NCBI RefSeq assembly: GCF_002866025.1
Contig: NZ_LNDE01000002.1
Span: 372,001-436,000, forward strand
Direction: 5' to 3'
Source of the DNA: Thermotoga sp. KOL6
GTDB taxonomy: Bacteria > Thermotogota > Thermotogae > Thermotogales > Thermotogaceae
DNA length: 64,000 nucleotides
Shown here piece after piece: positions 53,915 to 62,116 of the stretch; within the stretch, counting starts at the first letter, position 1; every line of letters begins with the position of its first letter. The translations under genes and the position numbers were made by a program. The notes under the pieces were generated by a model, which worked only from the letters and a program-made list of their open reading frames with translations, was not told the origin of the DNA and searched no databases.

Positions 53915-54109
53915 TCATATAGTTTCGTAAGTGACGAGTTGGGCAGAAACATGGGTACGGTTCGTGAGAGAATCCAGAGCGTCCACCGCTGTGGCGAGGT
54001 CTTGCACTGTTGCGTTCGGACTCACTGTGATGGTCTGTCTCCTAATTACAGGATCTCCGTTCTCGTCCACTTCTCCTGTTGCCCAGATGATCCTGAGAGC
54101 CTTTTCCAC
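53915..54109 (-). CDS. DUF1659 family protein
   Basis: A 64-residue protein: LRIIWATGEVDENGDPVIRR, then TITVSPNATVQDLATAVDAL, with the DUF1659 pattern (GxDxxGxPV strand, then AxALxxL helix). Function unknown. The GTG at 54109 is 8 bases after GGAGG; the longer frame from 54118 overlaps the ribosome site. First gene of the five-gene minus-strand operon. Confidence 0.82.
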   Translation of the reverse strand: MEKALRIIWATGEVDENGDPVIRRQTITVSPNATVQDLATAVDALDSLTNRTHVSAQLVTYETI

Positions 54110-54115
54110 TAAAAA

Positions 54116-54153
54116 CACCTCCTGAATTTTTTTGGAGGAAGCTGAGTCCCTCC
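54116..54153 (-). promoter_or_regulatory. leader hairpin that may mask the DUF1659 ribosome site
   Basis: On the minus strand, GGAGGGA-ctcagc-TTCCTCC forms a 7-bp hairpin (54153-54134). Its CCTCC arm could alternatively pair with the downstream ribosome site CAGGAGG (54124-54118). This gives two exclusive structures. Confidence 0.35.
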
Positions 54154-54284
54154 ATTGTTATTAAGTCCGTGTTTGCTAATTGCGAACATGTTATGATATA
54201 GAAACAATTTTATGTATAAAACATAATGAATAAATTTACCAAAGCGAACTTTTTGAAGAAATCATCTCATTCTTTCCGTTGAGG

Positions 54285-54290
54285 TATAAT
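54285..54290 (+). promoter_or_regulatory. -10 box of the SLBB exporter operon
   Basis: TATAAT 33 bases before the ATG at 54323, with no strong -35 at 16-18 bases (TCATCT is the nearest). The ribosome site is GAAGGAGGG. The 54119-54322 gap also holds AT-rich stretches but no other gene. Confidence 0.5.
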
Positions 54291-54322
54291 CTTCACAGAA
54301 AAAGACAGAAGGAGGGTACACA

Positions 54323-57301
54323 ATGAAAAAATCTCTGGTTGCTGTGTTTCTTCTGTTGACGGCACTCGTTCTTTCTTACAACATCAGAAAGGGTGACGTT
54401 TTGAGAATTGAGGTTGTGGGGTATCCCGATCTTGCAAGAGATTGTACCGTCGACATCGACGGTGCTATTACTTTTTCATACGTTGGAAGGATAAAAGTAG
54501 AGGGCCTTACAGTTGACCAGGTCACTTCCCTTTTGAAGGAAAAGCTCTCCTCGAGTTTTTCTGAACCAGAAGTGGTGGTATCGCTCGAGAGTATCGCGCC
54601 GAGAAACGTCTACGTCACCGGTGTTGTAAACGGAGTAGTGGATATGGGAGTGAAAGATCTGACTGTCTCGGAGCTTCTTTCACTCCTCTCCATCGATCTA
54701 ACGAGTGTTGATCTGTCGAATGTGAAGATCCTGAGAGACGGGAAGACTTTCATCGTGGATCTTTCATCGCTCCTTTGGGGTGGAGTACCAGAAAACGACA
54801 TGATTTTGAATGAAAACGATCGAGTGATTCTCCCAGAGAAGAGCTATTCAGATTTCATGAAGATCTTTGGAGCAGTTTTGAATCCGGGTATGTACCCTTA
54901 CAAAGAGGGAATGACCCTCGTTGATCTTCTTGCGGCTGCCGGTGGAACCACTGAGGAAAGTTCTGGAAAGATATTCGTTTTCTCCAAAGAAGAAACGATC
55001 GAATTGGAAGAAGAGAGTCTCTTTCAAAAGAACGTTGTCTTGAAACCGGGAGATGTAGTGCTCGTTCAGAAAGTCAACGAGAGATTCGCTTACATCGTGG
55101 GAGCTGTTGTGAAACCGGATATGTACATCTTCTCCAAAGAAGAACCTCTCACACTGAAGAATCTTGTGGCGAAGGCGGGAGGGCTTTCCGTTGAAAAGAA
55201 ATTCGTGGAGAAGGTGTCAATTACAAGGGACGGCAGATCCATAGAGTATCCGCCCGGCGTGCTCGATGAGAATCTCGAGCTGAAAAGTGGTGACGTTGTA
55301 GAGATAAAAGAGTACGAAAAAACCGAGGTCTATGTTTCCGGATACGTTATAAATCCCGGTGTTTATCACGTTTCACCGAAAGAAAATCTCACTCTGGAAG
55401 AGTTACTTTCGATGGCTGGAGGATTCAGAGGAACCGATAGAGACGTGGACGAGATAGTTATTACAAGGGATGGAAGTACCATCGTTCTTTCACCAAAAGA
55501 AACGAGTTTTCTCGTGAGACCCGGGGACGTAGTGAAGGTGAAGGAGTATCTTCCAAAGAAAGCCTACGTGCTTGGATACGTGAGAAGCCCTGGGCTCTAC
55601 ACCTTCGGAAAAGATGAGGCGTTCACATTGCGGAATCTCATTGCGAAAGCGGGCGGTTTCGTTGATGAGGACCAAGTTGTGAGTGTGAAAGTGGGAAGCA
55701 ACACTTTCACGGTAGACGACGTCGTTGAAAGAGATATTCCCCTCGAAGATGGGGTCTTCGTCTACGTAGAGAGATATGTAGAAAGATTCGTATACATGGT
55801 GGGGGACAACGTTGAAAGGAATGGAAAATTGAGCTTTGAAAGAGAGGAACCTTTCACACTCTCAACGGCTCTCAAGAAATACGGAATTGAAGACTTTTCT
55901 CTCGTGAAAACCTTGTTCCTTCTGAGAAACGGTGAGGAAAGAAAGATAGATCCTCAAAAGATCTTGACGGAAGATGTACCACTTGAGATCGGAGATACGA
56001 TCTTGGTGAGAACTGTGCAGGCGAAGAGAATTTACTTCACAGGTGACGTCTACGGTTACGTGAACTTCGGAAAGGACGAGGAAATCACACTCGAAAAAGC
56101 ACTTGCAAAGTTTGGAAAAATCCAAAGAAAGTACATATCAAGTTTGAGGGTTTACACCGGCGGGAAGGTTCTCGAGATGGCGAAACCGGAAGACGTGAAA
56201 ATCGAGGACGGTTCGGTAGTGGAAGTGGATTTGAAGAACACCATCAGGGTCTACGTGGACGGTTTTGTGAGGATGCCCGGTGTTGTGGTGTTCGAACCGG
56301 ATGAAACTCCCACTCTCGACAAGGCGATAGTCAAAGCGGGAGGCTACAAAGAAGATCCTCTCTTCGAAGCAAAAGATGTTGTGGTGTTGAGAGAAGGAAA
56401 CGAGATCGTCGTTTCGAAAAACCAGGAGAGTTCTTTCGAGCTGGAGGATGGCGATCTTCTCTTCGTGAGGTACAAAGAAAAGATTCACGTTTATGTTTTC
56501 GGTGAGGGGATCACGAACACGCTCGTGACGTTTGAGGACGAAGAAACACCATCTATCAGAAACGTTCTCGGCAAAGTGGGAGGTATAAGAAGCACGGGAT
56601 CTAGCAAAATCATCGTGGTGAGACCTTCTGGAGAAAAAGAAGAGATCGACTACGAAGATGTGGTGAATACAGGAGGGCCCGTTCTCGAAAGCGGAAGTGT
56701 GGTTTTCGTTCCTGCCGAGACGGAAAACTTCGCCTACGTTGTGGGAGAAGTGGCAAAACCGGGTGCCTACGAACTCAAGGGTGACGTGACTCTCTTAAAA
56801 CTCATCGCTCAAGCAGGAGGTTTGAGTGACTGGGCTTTGAAAACGAAGGTGATCCTACGAAGAGATGGTAAGGAAGAGATCTACGATTTCACGGATATTT
56901 CGAGGGTACAAAACGTCAAAATCGAGCCTGGAGATGTTGTTTACGTTCCACCTGTTGAGACGAATTACGTGTACGTCCTTGGGAACGTAAAAAGCCCAGG
57001 AATGGTAAAGGTAGATAGGTATTCTACCGTTTTCGACGTGATTATGAGAGCAGGTGGCTTCACGGACAAAGCGGCAACGAGCAGAATCTTCCTCTTCAAG
57101 GGAGGACCTCAGGGTGAAGTGACCGTGTGTGATCTGTCGGGGGTACTTTCTGGAAAGGGTGGCGGTGTCAATCCGAATGTTGCGCCTGGTGACGTGGTCT
57201 TCGTGCCTGATAATCCACTCATCCAAATAACAGAAGCACTCTCCATCGTGAATACCATCATGAACACGGTGAGAAATGTTAAAGACGTTATGGGGTGGTA
57301 A
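54323..57301 (+). CDS. polysaccharide export protein with multiple SLBB domains (Wza/KpsD-like, 992 residues)
   Basis: Large exported protein with a signal peptide (VAVFLLLTALVLS), an N-terminal polysaccharide-export domain (IRKGDVLRIEVVGYPDLARD; about 20-95), then about eleven SLBB-like repeats of roughly 75-80 residues. They share the pattern YVxGxVxxPGxY, then AGG, then PGDVVxV, at about 95, 180, 265, 345, 425, 495, 575, 650, 730, 805 and 885. The last repeats are best preserved. Wza-type proteins form the outer-membrane channel for capsule and have one or two SLBB domains, so this array is unusually long; it may span the wide gap under the Thermotoga toga. Followed by a predicted barrel protein. 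Confidence 0.93.
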   Translation: MKKSLVAVFLLLTALVLSYNIRKGDVLRIEVVGYPDLARDCTVDIDGAITFSYVGRIKVEGLTVDQVTSLLKEKLSSSFSEPEVVVSLESIAPRNVYVTGVVNGVVDMGVKDLTVSELLSLLSIDLTSVDLSNVKILRDGKTFIVDLSSLLWGGVPENDMILNENDRVILPEKSYSDFMKIFGAVLNPGMYPYKEGMTLVDLLAAAGGTTEESSGKIFVFSKEETIELEEESLFQKNVVLKPGDVVLVQKVNERFAYIVGAVVKPDMYIFSKEEPLTLKNLVAKAGGLSVEKKFVEKVSITRDGRSIEYPPGVLDENLELKSGDVVEIKEYEKTEVYVSGYVINPGVYHVSPKENLTLEELLSMAGGFRGTDRDVDEIVITRDGSTIVLSPKETSFLVRPGDVVKVKEYLPKKAYVLGYVRSPGLYTFGKDEAFTLRNLIAKAGGFVDEDQVVSVKVGSNTFTVDDVVERDIPLEDGVFVYVERYVERFVYMVGDNVERNGKLSFEREEPFTLSTALKKYGIEDFSLVKTLFLLRNGEERKIDPQKILTEDVPLEIGDTILVRTVQAKRIYFTGDVYGYVNFGKDEEITLEKALAKFGKIQRKYISSLRVYTGGKVLEMAKPEDVKIEDGSVVEVDLKNTIRVYVDGFVRMPGVVVFEPDETPTLDKAIVKAGGYKEDPLFEAKDVVVLREGNEIVVSKNQESSFELEDGDLLFVRYKEKIHVYVFGEGITNTLVTFEDEETPSIRNVLGKVGGIRSTGSSKIIVVRPSGEKEEIDYEDVVNTGGPVLESGSVVFVPAETENFAYVVGEVAKPGAYELKGDVTLLKLIAQAGGLSDWALKTKVILRRDGKEEIYDFTDISRVQNVKIEPGDVVYVPPVETNYVYVLGNVKSPGMVKVDRYSTVFDVIMRAGGFTDKAATSRIFLFKGGPQGEVTVCDLSGVLSGKGGGVNPNVAPGDVVFVPDNPLIQITEALSIVNTIMNTVRNVKDVMGW

Positions 57302-57302
57302 T

Positions 57303-58511
57303 GTGAAGAAAATGGTTCTGTTTTTTCTCTTCTTTTCGGTTTTCATCTTTGCAGGTGAGAATCTCTCACTAGAGTTGATTTTTGAGAGTGGGCAGTTCAA
57401 ATGGACAGGAGAGCTTGAAAAGAGTCTTTGGATGGACGAAGGGTGGCGTTTCAACTTCGAGGTAGGTATTGGGAAAGGTTATGGAATTGTTCACACCGGA
57501 ATTATCGACGAACTCAAAAAAATCGTGGAGTTCTATTATTTTCCGAAAGCCTATCTTTCTGGGAAGATCGGCCCTCTGGAGATGAAAGCGGGAATCCTGA
57601 ACGAGGAGAGGGGACCCGGTATCGACAAGCTTTTTTTGGACGATAACTCACGTTTTTACGGTTTCCCAGGTGTTTCTTTGAAGTACTCCAGAGACAATTG
57701 GTACGCAGAAAGTTTGTGGCTTGGTCTCAATGAGAGCAAAGGATTCAACTACAAGACACTCGTGTTCGATTTCGGCCTTTTGAAGATCGCTTACGAAGAT
57801 GCGACCGTTTACGTGAACGAGGCCTTCAATCCTTACTATTTCTTCGTACCTCTTCCGTCTCTTGTGATTCAAGAGATATGGTTGCACCAAAGTGGTGCGC
57901 CTTGGAAAGATACCACGAAGAACGCAAACTCCCTCATCGGCGGTTGGATCGAGTTGAATTTTGGTCTCGGAAGGGTTTATTTTCAAGCGCTCATCGATGA
58001 CATGAGCCTGAACAGACTTCTTGGGAAAGGAGGGTATCTTAATCCGGACAAAATAGCTCTTCTAGGTGGTTTCGACATTAATATGAAGTCGGTCAGGCTT
58101 TACTCAGAAGTCTCTGGTGCAACTGCGTACACTTTTGAGAGAACCAGTCCCACAATTCCCTACGAATACACGTATTTTTCGGAAGGTGCCATCGAAGATA
58201 GGATGATAGGTTACAAGTACGGGGAGAATTCTTTCTCTTTCAGATTCGGAGTGAAATTTCCCCTTTCTTTTGGGACAACGGGTACTTTCGAGTATCATTA
58301 CCTCGCTTACGGGGATCGAACGCCCGAAACTCCCTGGCATGGAAGTGAGATGCCTTCAGATACGAAGTGGCTCATAGGAAATCTCACGCAAGACCATACG
58401 CTTTCGATCTCTGTGGAAACGTTTCTTGGTGAGTACGGTGGAAAGATCTTCACTTGGTGGAGTAGTCTGAGGGGCTTTGGAGTCGGTGCGACTTTGAACA
58501 TAACGATGTAG
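57303..58511 (+). CDS. predicted outer-membrane (toga) beta-barrel protein
   Basis: About 402 residues with a signal peptide (MVLFFLFFSVFIFAG) and no other hydrophobic helix. The mature part is made of alternating strands with many aromatic residues (RVYFQALIDDMSLNRLLGKG is a turn; the last strand GFGVGATLNI ends near the C-terminus, as in barrel proteins). I do not recognise a family; sugar porin or assembly protein are both possible. GTG start just after the SLBB gene stop, with GGGGTGG as ribosome site, so the two are co-translated. Confidence 0.7.
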   Translation: MKKMVLFFLFFSVFIFAGENLSLELIFESGQFKWTGELEKSLWMDEGWRFNFEVGIGKGYGIVHTGIIDELKKIVEFYYFPKAYLSGKIGPLEMKAGILNEERGPGIDKLFLDDNSRFYGFPGVSLKYSRDNWYAESLWLGLNESKGFNYKTLVFDFGLLKIAYEDATVYVNEAFNPYYFFVPLPSLVIQEIWLHQSGAPWKDTTKNANSLIGGWIELNFGLGRVYFQALIDDMSLNRLLGKGGYLNPDKIALLGGFDINMKSVRLYSEVSGATAYTFERTSPTIPYEYTYFSEGAIEDRMIGYKYGENSFSFRFGVKFPLSFGTTGTFEYHYLAYGDRTPETPWHGSEMPSDTKWLIGNLTQDHTLSISVETFLGEYGGKIFTWWSSLRGFGVGATLNITM

Positions 58512-58523
58512 CGGAGGTGGATC

Positions 58524-59135
58524 ATGATAAGGAACATCGTTTTCGACTTGGGTGGAGTGTTGATCGATTGGCGACCTTGTGATCACCTTATGAGAACTTT
58601 TCCAGGAGAAGTGGCGAGCGTTCTGGCAAAAGAGATCTTTCACCACGAAGACTGGAAAAATATGGACAGGGGTGTTCTTCCAGAAGACAAGCTTTGGGAG
58701 AAGAAGAAAAGAGAGCTTCCAGACTACAGAGAGTACATTGAGAGATTGGAAAGAGAAGTTCCAGAGATTTTGAAGGCGATAGACGAAAATGTGAAGGTTC
58801 TAGAGGAACTCAAAAAACGAGGATTTTTCCTTTACGTTCTCTCGAACTTTGGAAGAATCTATTTCGAAAAGATTCGAAAAAAATACGATTTCTTCGATCT
58901 CTTCGACGGAATCGTTGTTTCCGCGCACGTTGGTTACATGAAACCGGAGAGGGAGATATTCGAAGAGTTGATCAAAAGATACAACATTGTTCCGGAAGAG
59001 AGTCTCTTTGTGGATGATATGGAAGAAAACGTAGCCGCCGCAAGAAGGCTAGGATTCCATGCGATACATCTGAAAGACCCTTCACTTTTGAGGAAAGAGT
59101 TATTCAAATTTCTCGAGAGTGAGGGAAGGTTATGA
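58524..59135 (+). CDS. HAD-superfamily hydrolase (subfamily IA)
   Basis: A 203-residue phosphatase-like protein: nucleophile motif FDLGGVLIDW (Asp8), a helical cap with the second motif LYVLSNFGRIY (Ser/Asn site), the third with YMKPEREIFEELIKR (Lys), and fourth FVDDMEENVAAARRLGF. It likely removes phosphate from a sugar phosphate or nucleotide; the substrate is unknown. ATG after GCGGAGGTGG. It lies between two envelope genes with 4-base overlap to the next, so a role in precursor synthesis for the envelope is possible. Confidence 0.88.
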   Translation: MIRNIVFDLGGVLIDWRPCDHLMRTFPGEVASVLAKEIFHHEDWKNMDRGVLPEDKLWEKKKRELPDYREYIERLEREVPEILKAIDENVKVLEELKKRGFFLYVLSNFGRIYFEKIRKKYDFFDLFDGIVVSAHVGYMKPEREIFEELIKRYNIVPEESLFVDDMEENVAAARRLGFHAIHLKDPSLLRKELFKFLESEGRL

Positions 59136-60556
59136 GAAGGAGAACGCTCTTCTTTTTTATTTTTCTCTCTTCTCTTTTGATTGCATCTCCACTTGTTACA
59201 GAATTCGATGGGAAACTTGTTTACAATTGTTTGAATTTCGGGAAGCCACTTCCAGGTATTCTTCCCATACCATCCGGTGAAGAGAAAGATGAGGTTTCAA
59301 TCGAGATCTCACCGTTTTTTTATTTTGGAAGCGCGGGAGGAAAAACAAAGACAGGTTGGTTCGTTCTGGCCGATCCACCTTGGGAAAATTTCTACCTTTT
59401 TGAAAGAACACCATCCTTTGTGAAAATTTCTCTAGAAGGACACGTGGGGAAGATTTTCCTTTATGGTGAAATCCCTCTCAGGAACAACTACAACGATTTC
59501 TATTTGGATTTTCACAGCAATATTCCTCCTATGTGGAAAGAACCCTATACAAACGCAGACACAAACTTTCCCTACACTGCTTATTTGCTTTACAACGATA
59601 AAGATTTCTACGTCGTTGTCGGAAGATCGAAGGTCAGATGGGGTGGCTCAGATTTTCCCGTTTCTATATCGGATGTGAGTCCCTGCTTCAATCATTTCAC
59701 ATTCTCAACGAAGGGAACGATCAGGTACACACTCCATGTGATCTCCATCAACCCGGTTCTGACGGAGGAAGAATGGGAGAAACAAAGCAACTACAGGCCC
59801 GTGAATGCAGATCCTCTTTCACCATACACCGAAAAGGTCAAGACCTTGGCCGCGCACAAAGTAGATCTTTACCCTTTGGAAAGTCTCAGAATTGGATTGG
59901 GCGAGCTCACGATGATCGGTGGAAAATACCCGGATCTTTTTTCTCTGAGTCCTCTTGCGATCTGGCATAACAACTACAATGAAGGATACACCAACTCCAT
60001 GGGTGTTTTGGATTTCTCTTATGTCCCCGCGGAGGGATGGGAGTTACACGGAGAATTTGCTCTCGACGATTTAGTGGGGACTACAGAGAGCGATTCAAAA
60101 CCCACCGCTTACGCCTTCAACGTTGGTTTGAGAAAAAGTTTCTCCTTTGATTCTTTCAAAGGTGTTTTTGGCGTAGAATACGCGTTCTCCTCAAAATTCG
60201 TCTACAATACATTCCTGCCGTATTTGAAATTCAACAACAGATTCCTCTATCTCACAAACCTTCCACCTTCTCGGACCGTAGTCGATTATCCAGTGGGATT
60301 TGCGTTTGGACCGGACGCGCATTTTTTGAATTTCCGTCTCGATCTTTTTTATAAAGATCTGCAACTCACTACGAATCTTTTCCATCTTGTGAAGGGACCA
60401 AATACGTTTTACACGGAGTATCCGAAAGAAGAATCAGGAGAGGTGAAAGAACGGTGGGGAATCAATGTTGAAGGTGAGTACAAAGGTGTTGTGATCTCTT
60501 TCAGAGTGATAGATGGAGAGCTTTTGGTGGGAGCGGGATTCGAATGGAAATTTTGA
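59132..60556 (+). CDS. Wzi-like outer-membrane beta-barrel protein
   Basis: A 474-residue protein with an N-terminal signal peptide (FFFIFLSSLLIASP). The part around LYGEIPLRNNYNDFYLDF and GRSKVRWGGSDFPVSIS resembles the Wzi capsule-assembly barrel, in which the RWG motif in a strand is typical. The C-terminus ends with a strand and terminal aromatic residue (GAGFEWKF), as in outer-membrane barrel proteins. It may anchor polysaccharide to the cell surface. ATG overlapping the HAD stop (ATGA). Call based on pattern; a search is needed to confirm. Confidence 0.68.
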   Translation: MRRRTLFFFIFLSSLLIASPLVTEFDGKLVYNCLNFGKPLPGILPIPSGEEKDEVSIEISPFFYFGSAGGKTKTGWFVLADPPWENFYLFERTPSFVKISLEGHVGKIFLYGEIPLRNNYNDFYLDFHSNIPPMWKEPYTNADTNFPYTAYLLYNDKDFYVVVGRSKVRWGGSDFPVSISDVSPCFNHFTFSTKGTIRYTLHVISINPVLTEEEWEKQSNYRPVNADPLSPYTEKVKTLAAHKVDLYPLESLRIGLGELTMIGGKYPDLFSLSPLAIWHNNYNEGYTNSMGVLDFSYVPAEGWELHGEFALDDLVGTTESDSKPTAYAFNVGLRKSFSFDSFKGVFGVEYAFSSKFVYNTFLPYLKFNNRFLYLTNLPPSRTVVDYPVGFAFGPDAHFLNFRLDLFYKDLQLTTNLFHLVKGPNTFYTEYPKEESGEVKERWGINVEGEYKGVVISFRVIDGELLVGAGFEWKF

Positions 60557-60573
60557 GCTGAGAGGTGTTCGAT

Positions 60574-62010
60574 GTGAGATGGATGATAATGCTGGTTTCT
60601 TTGTTTTTGGTTATGAGTTGTGTTCCTTCGAGTTATTTTTTAGACGATCACACTCAAGGAGCACCGGGAATACCCTCCAAAGTAGTGGTGCTGGACGGGG
60701 GCACCACCCACGTAGCCGGGAGATACACTTACGTAATCGTAGGAGTTCTCGACGAAAGTAACTTTCCAGTTTCTAATGTTACAGTGAAGTTGTATGAACA
60801 GTCTGGTGTGTATATCAGCGAGGCAAAAACGGATTCTTCTGGTATTGCAACGTTGCCACTCTTTTCCACAAAGAGTGGAAAACGTACTTTCTACGTTGAA
60901 GTGGAAGGGTATTCTTACTCGTTTGATATTTACTTTGAGAATCCCACGTGGCTTTTTGTGGTTTGGCTAGGAGCGGATAACGACTTAGAAGAGTTCGCGA
61001 ATCGTGATCTTGAGGAGATGAGGAGTGCCAGCGAAAACGTTTCTGTTGTTGTATTCTACGATGGTGGCGGGATTTACGATGGAATAATGGTGCTGGACGA
61101 AGAAGGGAACTGGCGATTCATAATGGGAATTACGGAGATCGATTTGAACAGCGGCTCTATCGAAGACTTGAAATATTGGATGGGATACATCCTTAAAAAT
61201 TTCACGGCGGAACACGTTGCGTTGATCTTGTGGAATCATGGGGGTGCTTGGCTTGATGATTCCATGTATTCACTCAAAGCAGTGAGTTACGATTATTCTC
61301 AAGGGACCGCGATCACCATAGCAGATTTGAGAGGTGCTCTTGAGAGTGTTTTGAACGGAGGAAAGTTAGATATTCTTGGTTTCGATGCCTGCTTGATGGG
61401 ATCTTTGGAGGTGATCTACGAGCTCAGAAATACGGCAGATTACATCGTTGCCTCGAGCTTTCTCGAACCGGGTGAAGGATGGGATTACACTTTTTTAAGT
61501 GAAATTAACGCTTCCAGTGAACCACTCGATGTGGGAAAACTCATAGTTGACAAGTACAAAGAACATTATCTGAATCATCCACAGCCAGGATTGAATAGTC
61601 TGAGTCTGGCGGTGTACGACACTTCGAAAGTAAAAAGTTTCGTTTCAGATTTCAACATTTTCGTTGAAAATGATCTAAATTCCAGTACCGATGTGGTAAA
61701 CACGATTTATCTCGATGTGGTGAAAATTTACTACGATTTCTTCAGTAACGATGCTGTTCTCATCGATCTTGGTGACTTTTTAGACGAATATGTCAATAAA
61801 ACCGTATCTTCTATTCCCGACCCAAGTTCTTTCGTTGTGTATTCTTACGGGGAAACAGAAGGGCAACCCTTGCAAACTCCCATCAGTATTTTCATGCCAG
61901 AAAATTCATCGTGTTATTCTTACTATCTTGATAGCTATTTGACCCTTTCTTTCCCGTACGATACGTCTTGGGATGAATTCTTGGAACATTGGCTTGGAAT
62001 TCAGCAGTGA
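60574..62010 (+). CDS. clostripain-family (C11) cysteine peptidase lipoprotein
   Basis: A 478-residue lipoprotein. Signal and lipobox: LFLVMSC, Cys16 is the lipidation site. After a short linker comes an Ig-like beta domain (about 40-125), then the C11 peptidase domain: WLFVVWLGADNDLEEFANRD, catalytic His222 in WNHGGAW, catalytic Cys273 in FDACLMGSLEVIYEL. Such enzymes cleave after Arg or Lys and often need self-processing. The GTG at 60574 follows GAGAGGTG by 6 bases; an earlier GTG at 60565 is fused to it. It closes the envelope run that starts with the SLBB exporter. Confidence 0.9.
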   Translation: MRWMIMLVSLFLVMSCVPSSYFLDDHTQGAPGIPSKVVVLDGGTTHVAGRYTYVIVGVLDESNFPVSNVTVKLYEQSGVYISEAKTDSSGIATLPLFSTKSGKRTFYVEVEGYSYSFDIYFENPTWLFVVWLGADNDLEEFANRDLEEMRSASENVSVVVFYDGGGIYDGIMVLDEEGNWRFIMGITEIDLNSGSIEDLKYWMGYILKNFTAEHVALILWNHGGAWLDDSMYSLKAVSYDYSQGTAITIADLRGALESVLNGGKLDILGFDACLMGSLEVIYELRNTADYIVASSFLEPGEGWDYTFLSEINASSEPLDVGKLIVDKYKEHYLNHPQPGLNSLSLAVYDTSKVKSFVSDFNIFVENDLNSSTDVVNTIYLDVVKIYYDFFSNDAVLIDLGDFLDEYVNKTVSSIPDPSSFVVYSYGETEGQPLQTPISIFMPENSSCYSYYLDSYLTLSFPYDTSWDEFLEHWLGIQQ

Positions 62011-62039
62011 CTGAACTCACTTTTCTTTTTGAGGGTAAA

Positions 62040-62085
62040 GAGCTTTTGATTAATTTTTATTAATTTTTAATTAATTTGGTATAAT
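62040..62085 (+). promoter_or_regulatory. AT-rich promoter with TTAAT repeats
   Basis: A nearly GC-free stretch with repeated TTAATTTTT units leads to TATAAT at 62080-62085, 31 bases before the lipoprotein ATG. It resembles an UP-type element; a clear -35 hexamer cannot be chosen. Confidence 0.6.
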
Positions 62086-62116
62086 TAATTAAATTCATAA
62101 TAAAGGGGGTGTGTTC

